From the NCBI GenBank assembly GCA_022825705.1, contig JAJDWH010000043.1, positions 1 to 64,000 of the forward strand: a DNA stretch of 64,000 nt, in the 5' to 3' direction. Every line of letters starts with the position of its first letter. Position 1 is the stretch's first letter. Both the position numbers and the translations under genes were made by a program. The stretch comes from Alphaproteobacteria bacterium (GTDB lineage Bacteria; Pseudomonadota; Alphaproteobacteria; TMED109). Of this stretch, positions 54,501 to 62,739 are shown in pieces. The notes under the pieces were generated by a model. It worked only from the letters and a program-made list of their open reading frames with translations. It ran no database searches and was not told the origin of the DNA.

Positions 54501-55175
54501 TCACCAGGGCAACGAATCACCCTTCCAGTCGAGGTAGGTACCGTTCTGCGCGGGATCGGCGTCGGCGATCACCTGTGCAATGCCGCGGGCTGACGTTTCC
54601 GTGTCGATGTTCGCGGACGGACCGCCCATGTCGGTGCGCACCCAGCCGGGATGCACGGCCAGCACCGTCACGTCCTTCGGGCCCAGTTCCGCCGCCAGCG
54701 TCCGGGAGATGCTGTTGAGGGCTGCCTTGCTGGCCCGGTAGATCGCCATGCCGCCCGACGTGTTGGCCGCGTTCGACCCCATGATCGACGTCACGTTTAC
54801 GACCAGGGCACCGGGCGGGAGCCGGTCCGCGAGGAGGCGCGTCAGCAGGAGCGGGGCGACCGCATTCACCCGGAACACGTCATCGGCCATCCGGAAGTCC
54901 GCTTCGGACAGGTTGTCCCGAAGCTTGCCGCCCGCGATCCCCGCGTTGTTGACGAGAATATCGATCGTGCCGTCGAGAGCGGTCGCAAATGAATGCATGG
55001 CGACCGGGCTGGCGACGTCGAGCCCCCGCACCGTGACGCCGTCGACATCGGCGAGCCCGGTGACTTCCACCGGTTTCCGGCAAAGGGCGAGGACGTCGTG
55101 CCCGCGCCCGGCAAGCTCGATGGCGAGGGCGTGCCCGATGCCGCGGCTTGCGCCGGTGATCACTGTGCGGGGCAT
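54501..55175 (-). CDS. Short-chain dehydrogenase/reductase, classical type
   Basis: The 224-residue enzyme has TGASRGIG, NNAG and an intact active site with Ser (VVNVTSIMG) and YRASKAALN. It resembles C-factor-like SDRs that end TYLDWKGDSLPW. The substrate is unknown. It is convergent with ureG and divergent from the YqgE gene. ATG 55175 is chosen because the upstream frame is antisense to that gene. Confidence 0.85.
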   Translation of the reverse strand: MPRTVITGASRGIGHALAIELAGRGHDVLALCRKPVEVTGLADVDGVTVRGLDVASPVAMHSFATALDGTIDILVNNAGIAGGKLRDNLSEADFRMADDVFRVNAVAPLLLTRLLADRLPPGALVVNVTSIMGSNAANTSGGMAIYRASKAALNSISRTLAAELGPKDVTVLAVHPGWVRTDMGGPSANIDTETSARGIAQVIADADPAQNGTYLDWKGDSLPW

Positions 55176-55292
55176 GCGTGAATCTCCTGAAAGGGACCGT
55201 CGCGTCGTTGCGGGCGTTCGCCGCCCGGCCGGGTTCCTGCCTGCGGCGCCGGATGCGTTGCGGAGCGGCCCCACAAAGAATAGCGTTGACCC

Positions 55293-55898
55293 ATGTCGCC
55301 GACACCGCCAGAGAAACCGGACCAGTCTCACCTTGCCGGCCAGCTGTTGGTGGCCATGCCGTCGCTGACGGATATGTTTTTCGAGCGGGCGGTCGTGTAT
55401 CTCTGTTCGCATGCGGCCGAAGGCGCCGTCGGATTGGTCGTCAACCGCCCGGCCGATTCGCCGCGCTTCGACAAGATCTTGAACGATTTGAACATTGAAG
55501 GTACCGACGCGGCCGAGAAGGTGCCGATTCACATGGGCGGCCCGGTCGAGCTGAACCGCGGGTACGTCCTGCACACTGATGATCTGAAGTACGAGAACTC
55601 GCAGCGTGTGGGGAATTCCATTCTGCTGACGTCAAGCGTGGACGTGCTCCGGGAAATCGCCAGCGGCGGCGGACCCCGGCGGGCGCTGGTGCTGTTTGGT
55701 TATGCGGGTTGGGGGCCAGGTCAGCTGGATCACGAGATCATGCAGAACTCCTGGCTCAATGTGGCGGCCGACGAGGACCTGGTGTTTTCGGCGGATCATT
55801 CGGCGAAGTGGGAACGAGCGATCGGCGGCATCGGGGACACCGCGTCGGGTCAGCCGGTCGACCCGTATCGAATCTCGCCGACGGCCGGGAACGCCTGA
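55293..55898 (+). CDS. YqgE/AlgH family protein
   Basis: The 201-residue protein has the DUF179 pattern: LAGQLLVAMPSLTDMFFERA, the VYLCSHAAEGAVGLVVNRP strand and LVLFGYAGWGPGQLDHEIMQ near the middle. The role is unclear; AlgH was linked to alginate regulation, but most members have no proven function. It is monocistronic here, divergent from an SDR gene. Confidence 0.9.
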   Translation: MSPTPPEKPDQSHLAGQLLVAMPSLTDMFFERAVVYLCSHAAEGAVGLVVNRPADSPRFDKILNDLNIEGTDAAEKVPIHMGGPVELNRGYVLHTDDLKYENSQRVGNSILLTSSVDVLREIASGGGPRRALVLFGYAGWGPGQLDHEIMQNSWLNVAADEDLVFSADHSAKWERAIGGIGDTASGQPVDPYRISPTAGNA

Positions 55899-56115
55899 GC
55901 GCGTCGCCTGCTGCGGCAGGTGAGCAGGTGGTGCCGTAGCCGCAACCATGCCGGCATCCGGGTTCCCGTCACCGCCGGGCTTCCGGTTGCCCCGCCGGCG
56001 GGCCGCCAACGAAAGCCACGGCGATTGCACCGTCGGCCTGACAGCGCCCCGTGAGCAGCCCAAGCCCGAGAAGTGACGGCTGTAACCAGCGGAATCTCTG
56101 TTCGGTATCGGGGTT

Positions 56116-56150
56116 CTGGAATATAAGATAAGTTAACTTTCCTTAATTGA
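56116..56150 (+). promoter_or_regulatory. AT-rich stretch with palindrome upstream of the DUF4143 ATPase
   Basis: In an otherwise GC-rich region, a run of about 30 bases is strongly AT-rich and holds the palindrome AAGTTAACTT (56130-56139) plus TATAAGATAAG. It lies about 35 bases before the ATPase gene and probably contains its promoter or an operator. Confidence 0.45.
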
Positions 56151-56181
56151 CACCCATGGCCGGCAAGCCTAACCTGACGGC

Positions 56182-57612
56182 ATGCGTGAAATCTCCTCGG
56201 AGCAGCGGTGTCACCGCATCCGGGCGGAAAACCCATGGTGGGCGGACGGCACAATCCGTGCCGACTTCAGCGAACTGAGACCACGCGCGTACTTCGACCG
56301 TTTCCTGAGCTTGGTGGAAGAGCCCGGCGTCCGTCGTGCCGTGGTGCTGATGGGGCCACGGCGGGTCGGCAAGACGGTGCTGCTGCATCACGTCATCCGG
56401 CATCTCCTCGCCGGGGACGAATACCGGCCCGACGACCTTGGTTACCTGTCGCTCGACCAGCCGCTGTACACGCGGCTCTCGATCGAGGAGGCTGCCGACG
56501 AAATCCGCCAGGCGAACGGCAACCTAGAAGGCCTCCGGGTGCTGTTTCTGGACGAGATCCAGTACCTGGCCGACTGGGAGCGCCACCTGAAGGCGTTCGT
56601 GGACGCGCACCCGAACGTCAAGTGCGTCGTATCGGGCTCGGCAGCGGCTGCACTGCGGCTCAAGAGCATCGAATCGGGAGCCGGCCGCTTTACGGATTTC
56701 CTGCTGCCGCCGCTGACGTTCCACGAGTACCTTGATTTGCGAGGCATCCGCGGACTCGTCGAACACGATGCGGCAACGGGTCAGTACTCGACCCGCGACA
56801 TCGAGCAGCTCAATCGGCATTTCGTCGACTACGTCAACTTTGGCGGCTACCCGGAAGCCGTTACCTCGCCGGCCGTGCGTTCGGACCCCGGCCGCTACAT
56901 CGGTACCGATATCGTCGAGAAGGTCCTCTTGCGCGACCTCCCGAGCCTCTATGGCATCCAGGATGTGCAGGAACTCAACGCGCTGTTCACGACCTTGGCG
57001 TACAACACGGCTCAGGAAGTGTCGCTCGATACGTTGGCGCGCCGTTCCGGGGTGACCAAGCCGACGATCAGGCGTTATCTGGAGTACCTGTCAGCGGCCT
57101 TCCTGATCAAGGTCGTCCACCGCATTGACCACAATGCCCGCCGCTTCAAACGCGCCACGCACTTCAAGGTGTATGTCGCGACCCCGGCACTGCGGAGTGC
57201 GCTGTTCGGCCCGGTCACGGATGACGACGAAGAAATGGGGCCGCTCGCCGAGACGGCTGTCTTCGCCCAGTGGTTTCACTCAAATCTCGCTCTTCATTAT
57301 GCGCGGTGGAGAAACGGTGAAGTGGATATCGTCCACCTCGACAGGCAGCAGCGGCCCTCGTGGTGCGTCGAGGTCAAATGGGCTGATCACCATGTCCGGA
57401 GCGCGAACGACCTGAAGAGCCTGAAGGCATTCACGACCTGGCACCCCGACGTGGTGCCGCTCGTGACCACCCGAACTCTGATGGAAGGTGACGTAGGGTG
57501 GCCGGGAAATGCGCGCCTGGATTTCGCACCGACCAGCCTCTACTGCTACATCGTCGGGCACCGCGCCGTGAGCGATCCGTCGGAGGGCGTGCCGTGGGTT
57601 GTCATTGACTGA
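56182..57612 (+). CDS. AAA ATPase with DUF4143 C-terminal domain
   Basis: The 476-residue protein has Walker A GPRRVGKT (58-65), Walker B VLFLDEIQYL (120-129), a winged-helix segment (LARRSGVTKPTIRRYLEYLS) and a C-terminal DUF4143 domain. In the last, GEVDIV and CVEVKWAD look like the D and ExK of a PD-(D/E)xK nuclease fold. Such proteins are common in variable genome regions, and their role (toxin, defence or housekeeping) is unsettled. It has its own AT-rich upstream region and no operon partner, which suits a mobile gene. Confidence 0.85.
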   Translation: MREISSEQRCHRIRAENPWWADGTIRADFSELRPRAYFDRFLSLVEEPGVRRAVVLMGPRRVGKTVLLHHVIRHLLAGDEYRPDDLGYLSLDQPLYTRLSIEEAADEIRQANGNLEGLRVLFLDEIQYLADWERHLKAFVDAHPNVKCVVSGSAAAALRLKSIESGAGRFTDFLLPPLTFHEYLDLRGIRGLVEHDAATGQYSTRDIEQLNRHFVDYVNFGGYPEAVTSPAVRSDPGRYIGTDIVEKVLLRDLPSLYGIQDVQELNALFTTLAYNTAQEVSLDTLARRSGVTKPTIRRYLEYLSAAFLIKVVHRIDHNARRFKRATHFKVYVATPALRSALFGPVTDDDEEMGPLAETAVFAQWFHSNLALHYARWRNGEVDIVHLDRQQRPSWCVEVKWADHHVRSANDLKSLKAFTTWHPDVVPLVTTRTLMEGDVGWPGNARLDFAPTSLYCYIVGHRAVSDPSEGVPWVVID

Positions 57613-57893
57613 TGCGGAAGTGCGGAACCGGCGTCTGCGTCCCGCGGAATTGATAATCCATCGTATCCCGCGAGGCGGCGTGGGGTTGTCGCAGCGACTC
57701 TCGCGGGGTGCTGCCAGACCTTGGCGTTGCGAGACGTCCGGCGGGCTCGCCGTATTCCCTGGTGGTGCTACCTTGGGCTCTGACCTTCGTGCCGTGGTTC
57801 AAGACCAGTTGGCCGTGGCTGTCGGGAGCGGGGTCCCCTGATACGCCGAGCTCCTGACCGAACCGGCCGCGCAGGCGGTCCCCGGCACCGCCG

Positions 57894-59102
57894 GTGAACG
57901 CGCCCGCTGCCGTGCGCCGGCCACGCCTTACGTGGCGCGGGCCCGCCCTGTTCAGTGCCGGATTCCGCCCGTTCTTCTTGTTCGGTTCGCTGTACGCGGC
58001 GCTCATGATGGGCCTGTGGTTCCTCATGTACCGGGGTTTGCTGAGCGTTCCGATAGCTTTTCCGCCAGTCGCCTGGCACGCCCACGAACTCCTGTTCGGC
58101 TACGTGGCGGCGCCCATCACAGGTTTTCTGCTCACTGCCATCTCCGGCTGGACGCGTCGCCCACCCGTGGCGGGATGGCTCCTCTTCGCTCTTTTCGGGT
58201 TGTGGGTGGCGGGACGCCTCGCTGTCAATTTTTCATTCATCCCCGGCTACCCGCTCGCAACGGGGCTCTCCATTGCTTTTCCTGTGGCCGTGGTGATTGT
58301 CGTGGGGCGGGAAATCATCGCCGGGCGGAACTGGCGAAACCTGAAGGTTGTGGGCCTCCTGGCCGCATTCACTGTCTCGCACGCGGTCTATTCCTGGGAA
58401 GTCTGGTGCGGCGGCGATCCGGCAATCGGCAGCCGGATGGCCATCGCGTCGGTGCTCCTGCTGCTGACCCTGGTCGCGGGCCGGATCGTCCCGAGCTTTA
58501 CGGCAAACTGGCTGGAGGCGCGCGGCGAGACGGTAATGCCGGCCGCGTACGCACGGTACGATTCCGTCGTGGTCGGGAGCGGCGCGCTGGGGCTCGTGCT
58601 GTGGGTTGTGGACGGCTGGATCGTCCCGGCCGGCATCGTCGGAACGATCCTGTTGGGGTCGGCCGGCCTGCACCTGGTCCGGCAATTGCGGTGGCGTCCA
58701 CACCGGACCCTGGCCGACCCGTTGGTCGCGGTCCTGCACGGGGCATATCTGTTCGTGTCCGTCGGGTTCGCACTGGCCGGTCTCGCCGTGATCGCGGGGC
58801 TGGAGGACGTCCATCGCGCCGCGGTCCACGCCTGGACGGTGGGCGCCTTCGGCACCATGACCCTGGCGGTGATGACGCGGGCAAGCCTCGGGCACACCGG
58901 ACGGCCCCTCCGAGCCTCGCCGGCCACGGTGATCATCTTCCTGTCGGTCCTGCTGGCGGCCGCGACACGGATCGCCGCCCCCCTGTTTCCCGCGTGGAGT
59001 CCGTTGCTGTCATCGGTGGCGGCTGTCGCATGGATTGCTGCCTTTCTGGGCTACGCCGTCGCGTACGGGCCGATGCTCCTGGCGCCGCGCCGGGCGGCGT
59101 AG
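57894..59102 (+). CDS. NnrS family membrane protein
   Basis: The 402-residue protein has about twelve membrane helices and the NnrS-type opening GPALFSAGFRPFFLFGSLYA, with WHAHELLFGYVAAPITGFLL and HAWTVGAFGTMTLAVMTRASLGHTG as the His-containing signatures. NnrS is a haem- and copper-containing protein that eases nitric-oxide stress. GTG is the start. The 281 bases before it contain no gene that I can see. Confidence 0.9.
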   Translation: MNAPAAVRRPRLTWRGPALFSAGFRPFFLFGSLYAALMMGLWFLMYRGLLSVPIAFPPVAWHAHELLFGYVAAPITGFLLTAISGWTRRPPVAGWLLFALFGLWVAGRLAVNFSFIPGYPLATGLSIAFPVAVVIVVGREIIAGRNWRNLKVVGLLAAFTVSHAVYSWEVWCGGDPAIGSRMAIASVLLLLTLVAGRIVPSFTANWLEARGETVMPAAYARYDSVVVGSGALGLVLWVVDGWIVPAGIVGTILLGSAGLHLVRQLRWRPHRTLADPLVAVLHGAYLFVSVGFALAGLAVIAGLEDVHRAAVHAWTVGAFGTMTLAVMTRASLGHTGRPLRASPATVIIFLSVLLAAATRIAAPLFPAWSPLLSSVAAVAWIAAFLGYAVAYGPMLLAPRRAA

Positions 59103-59274
59103 CAGCTTTCCGGGTCCTCCCTCCGACGGAACCGCTGACCGTCCGCCGGGGCGCGCCGGGCGTCGGGGCGAGCAGTATCGGGCCGATCGCGTTCGTGCGA
59201 CCGGCCGGCTCCTGCTCCCACTGTAGACTGGCCGTCCCTGCTGTTTCGGCCACATCATTGGGGAAATCAGGCTC

Positions 59275-60315
59275 ATGCAAGCGAAGAACGCCGACTGGCT
59301 CGACCTGGTCCAGGAACAGGCACTGGAGCCTGAACTTCCGATCTGTGATCCCCATCATCACTTCTGGGACCGTCGCGATGTGATGGTCCAGCCCCGCTAT
59401 CTGCTGGATGAGATCCTGACTGACCTTGGCGGTGGCCACCGGGTGGTCAGTACGGTCTACGTCGAGTGCGGGGCGATGTATCGGCGCGAAGGGACACCAC
59501 CCACGCGGGTCGTAGGGGAGACAGAGTTCGTGAACGGCCTTGCGGCCATGGCGGCCTCCGGGCTCTACGGCGAAACTCAGATTGCCGCCGCCATCGTCGG
59601 GACAGCCCCTCTCGACGCGGGCGACGGGGCAGCGGCCACGTTGGATGCGCAGATTGCGGCCAGCCCGGCGCGCTTCCGCGGCATCCGCCACGTGGTCGCC
59701 TGGGACGAGAGTCCCGAAACTCCGGTCGCCCGTGCGGCGCCCCCGCCCGGCCTGATGGCGAGCGACGCCTTTCGCGCCGGCTTCCGGCACCTGGCGCCCC
59801 GGGGACTGACCTTCGATCTGTGGTGCTACCACCCGCAGCTGTCCGAAGCCGTCGACCTGGTCCGTGCGTTCCCCGATCAGACGGTCATTCTCGATCACTT
59901 TGGCGGGCCGCTCGGCGTGGGGCCGTACGCGGACCGTGCCGACGAGGTATTCGACGACTGGCGGGAGCGAATGGTGGAGCTGGCCCAATGCCCAAACGTC
60001 GTGGCGAAGCTTGGGGGGATCAACATGGAGGTGAACGGCTTCGGCTGGCACAGTCGCAGCCGTCCGCCATACAGCTGGGAGTTGATGGAGGCGACCCGGC
60101 GGTACTACGAGACGATGATCGAGCTGTTCGGCGTCGACCGCTGCATGTTTGAATCGAACTTCCCGGTCGACAAGGTCAGCTGCAGCTACACGGTGCTGTG
60201 GAATTCCTTCAAGCGCTTGGTGGCACACTACTCGGAGGACGAGAAGCGGGCGCTGTTCCACGACACGGCGACCAGGATCTATCGGATCCAGCCTTCCGGC
60301 ACCCCGTCGGATTGA
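59275..60315 (+). CDS. Amidohydrolase family TIM-barrel protein (PDC-hydrolase-like)
   Basis: The 346-residue protein has the metal-binding opening ICDPHHHFWD, VYVECGAMYR and the middle GLTFDLWCYHPQL, VILDHFGGPLG and a late ESNFPVDK. This is the amidohydrolase_2 layout shared by 2-pyrone-4,6-dicarboxylate lactonase and decarboxylase-like enzymes; many act on lactones or carboxylates without bound metal. It ends 159 bases before the sterol methyltransferase-like gene on the other strand; a joint role is not implied. Confidence 0.82.
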   Translation: MQAKNADWLDLVQEQALEPELPICDPHHHFWDRRDVMVQPRYLLDEILTDLGGGHRVVSTVYVECGAMYRREGTPPTRVVGETEFVNGLAAMAASGLYGETQIAAAIVGTAPLDAGDGAAATLDAQIAASPARFRGIRHVVAWDESPETPVARAAPPPGLMASDAFRAGFRHLAPRGLTFDLWCYHPQLSEAVDLVRAFPDQTVILDHFGGPLGVGPYADRADEVFDDWRERMVELAQCPNVVAKLGGINMEVNGFGWHSRSRPPYSWELMEATRRYYETMIELFGVDRCMFESNFPVDKVSCSYTVLWNSFKRLVAHYSEDEKRALFHDTATRIYRIQPSGTPSD

Positions 60316-60474
60316 CGACCACCGGCTCCCCAACTGGACGCCGGCAATGCGGCAGGGAAATCCGCATGCACGCTGGAGAGGTCGCGGGTGCGCTCAGTGG
60401 CGCAGGGGCGGGCTTGAACCGGCGGCTCGGTGACTCGACCTCGCTACAGCGCAGGCTTTAAGCGCGCCTAGGAG

Positions 60475-61479
60475 TCAACGCGGCTTGCGCGCCTTGTGGA
60501 AATACATGGGCGTAAAGATCCCCAGCCGTCCTGCGGCCACGAGACTGTCAGCCGCCACGTTGAGAAGTCTCTGTATCTCGAACGAGCCCTGGGGTACTGC
60601 CCGCGCGCCTTCCAGCACGCGCAAGGCCGCCGAGGTGATCTTGCGGCCCAGACGGGTCCTCGGCAGACCCCGCAGTGTCAGGCCGCTTCCCTCCAGCGGT
60701 CGATACCACGGTGTGTGCGCATCGGCGTCCGGGGCGCGGTCGCGCGCCTCGATCAGCTCGAAACCCGCGGCCTGCAGACCATCGGTGACGACCGTGTACG
60801 AAGCAATTTCCGGAAGCGCATTGCTGTATTCGATCCGTTCCTTGAGTTCCCGGTGCTCCGGCTTGTCACCGTCGTACAGCGGCGTCACGCACCAGTCGTA
60901 ACCGGCGAACACTGCCCCCGGGCGCAACACGCGGAACACCTCGGCGTAGGCGGCCGTCTTGTCCGGCGCGTGGGGAATAGCCTCGATATGGTAGGCCGCG
61001 TCAAAGGTCTCGGCTTCTGCAGGAATGGCCATGAAGTCGCCGTGCAAGGCGCTGCACAGGTGATCCAGCCCGGCCTCCCGGTTGTATCGGGCGCACTTCT
61101 CAATCTGATATGCGCTGAGGTTGAGGCCCGTGATCGAGGACCCGAATTGCCTGGCGATGGAGCGTTGCGGTCCGCCGACGCCGCAGCCGACATCCAGCAC
61201 CTTCATACCGGGCTTCAGGCCAATGGCCTCGCCCAGAAAATGCTGATGGCTAGCGAGGCAATCATCGAAGGACGCACCGTTCTTCATCGGTGCGAAGTGA
61301 AACGACTGACCCCAGCCGTACTCGTAGAAGTCGGTAATGAGATCGTAAAAGGCCTTCACCATCAGGGCGTAGTCTGCCTTGCCCCGCTCCTGACTGAGAC
61401 GGTACTTGGACAACGTGTCGGCCGTGTCTTCCGGACGAACAGCCTGGGAAATCGGATTGTGAAAGTCAGCCGCCATCAT
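60475..61479 (-). CDS. Sterol C-24 methyltransferase (SMT/ERG6) homologue
   Basis: The 334-residue SAM-dependent methyltransferase matches eukaryotic SMT motif by motif. It has the sterol-site signature YEYGWGQSFHF (52-62), the SAM motif LDVGCGVGGPQR (95-106), GDFMAIP, the region YHIEAIPHAPDK (163-174), and YDWCVTPLYDGDKPEHR (194-210) leading to IEYSNALPEI. Plain cyclopropane or phospholipid methyltransferases lack the YEYGWG and PEHR segments. The C-terminal sterol-MT domain (to residue 334) is present. It would add methyl to the delta-24 bond of a sterol side chain. The start ATG at 61479 (or 61476) lies inside the end of the Rieske oxygenase gene, a 14-base overlap. The identification is strong by motif; activity and substrate are inferred. 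Confidence 0.85.
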   Translation of the reverse strand: MMAADFHNPISQAVRPEDTADTLSKYRLSQERGKADYALMVKAFYDLITDFYEYGWGQSFHFAPMKNGASFDDCLASHQHFLGEAIGLKPGMKVLDVGCGVGGPQRSIARQFGSSITGLNLSAYQIEKCARYNREAGLDHLCSALHGDFMAIPAEAETFDAAYHIEAIPHAPDKTAAYAEVFRVLRPGAVFAGYDWCVTPLYDGDKPEHRELKERIEYSNALPEIASYTVVTDGLQAAGFELIEARDRAPDADAHTPWYRPLEGSGLTLRGLPRTRLGRKITSAALRVLEGARAVPQGSFEIQRLLNVAADSLVAAGRLGIFTPMYFHKARKPR

Positions 61480-62518
61480 TGCGTACCGACAAGTTGGCGA
61501 CGGGACCGTCAGGGTAGAACTGCCGGTACCACTGATGCATTTTGCGCCTGGGGTCCGCCTCTACGGCTCCCGGAGGACAGGGCCGGTAGACCTTGCTTTT
61601 CCAAATCGCCACGTCCTGTCTCCATTGCGAGATCCAGTTCCCGATCACATAGGACACCAGTGTGCGCGGCACCCGCCGGGCGGCGAACCAGCGGAAGCTC
61701 ACCAGCTGCTTCAGCGGCTCCACGGGGGTGTGCAACTGGAACATGATGATCTTGCCGATTCTCGGAATCTGGAATTCGAATCTTACGATACTGCCTGGGC
61801 CAAGAAACGTGATTACCGCTTGAGATCTTGTTCTCTCGAATACCCGGCCCCCGATTTCCAGCGTTGCCTCGTCTTCGAAATAGGAAACGTGCCCAAGTTC
61901 GTCGTCCAGCGACCAAGACGGGCGGTGTCGGATTCGTATCCAGGGCAGTTTTATGCCGATCCACGGGATGCGCATGACACGGTGGACGTTCGAAAAGTGC
62001 TCGAAATCGACGCTGTTCTCGGCAAATTCGATGATGTGCATGTCGACTTCGCCGGCGTCGTGCTGGCCGCGATAGACGAGCTCCAGGCTGTCAATGTTCG
62101 GTTGACGGGGGAGCCGGTAGGGTGCCTCGGCGACGTCGCCAGATGACCGGTACATCATGACCATGCCGTAGTAGTCGATGGCCTCCCAGTACCGGTGAAC
62201 GAGAGGTTCGTCTTCAGCGCGGGGATGGCTTCGGGCCCGTCCGTTGGCGTCCAGTTGCCAGCCGTGAAACGGGCATTGCAGACGGTCCCCCGTGACCTTG
62301 CCGTAGGCCAGGTTGGCGCCCTGATGCGGGCAGAAAGCATCAACCGCCCCGATCTGGCCGTCCGTCTTGCTGCGAAACAGGGCGATCTGTTCCCCCAGGC
62401 ACTGAACGTGCCGCACGTCGCCGGGCCTGATCTCCTTCGACGCCGCTATCCGGTACCAGCCGTCCGGGTAAGGCGGCGGGTAGGTGAGCTCCCTGTCGCG
62501 CGTCGGGCTGAGGGTCAT
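61466..62518 (-). CDS. Rieske non-haem iron oxygenase, DAF-36/Neverland-like (sterol 7-desaturase type)
   Basis: The 350-residue oxygenase has a Rieske domain with C63-P-H65-x16-C82-P-F-H85 (FCPHQGANL and QCPFHGWQL) and a catalytic iron motif E167-x3-D171-x2-H174-x4-H179 (ENSVDFEHFSNVH). That exact spacing, the PYPDGWYRIAASKEI opening and the late W-rich C-terminus resemble DAF-36/Neverland, which makes 7-dehydrocholesterol from cholesterol. Bacterial aromatic-ring oxygenases and SdmA-type sterol demethylases are alternatives. It overlaps the sterol methyltransferase gene by 14 bases, implying shared substrate. No ferredoxin reductase gene is adjacent. Confidence 0.8.
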   Translation of the reverse strand: MTLSPTRDRELTYPPPYPDGWYRIAASKEIRPGDVRHVQCLGEQIALFRSKTDGQIGAVDAFCPHQGANLAYGKVTGDRLQCPFHGWQLDANGRARSHPRAEDEPLVHRYWEAIDYYGMVMMYRSSGDVAEAPYRLPRQPNIDSLELVYRGQHDAGEVDMHIIEFAENSVDFEHFSNVHRVMRIPWIGIKLPWIRIRHRPSWSLDDELGHVSYFEDEATLEIGGRVFERTRSQAVITFLGPGSIVRFEFQIPRIGKIIMFQLHTPVEPLKQLVSFRWFAARRVPRTLVSYVIGNWISQWRQDVAIWKSKVYRPCPPGAVEADPRRKMHQWYRQFYPDGPVANLSVRNDGG

Positions 62519-62739
62519 GAAACACCGGCCTGTTCCGGCACCGCGTGTGGCGGCGCGGACTATTCAAAGCGATCGGAGGGCTGTCAAATGACTTTGAAGA
62601 CCACAGGTGCCGGGTCCCGGGTGCCGTGAGGGTGACCTCGTCGGCGGCCGCGCGACCGTCGTCATCGCCGCACACAGGACCAATGCGAACTGGCTCCACG
62701 GCCTCCGATCACGGATGCACGGAGCCTCCCGGTCTCCGG

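Noticed and set aside
60390-60424. Minus-strand GGTTCAAGCCCGCC looks like a tRNA T-arm near the end of the amidohydrolase region.
   Set aside because: The T-stem has a mismatch, and no matching acceptor, D-arm or anticodon arm could be folded around it.
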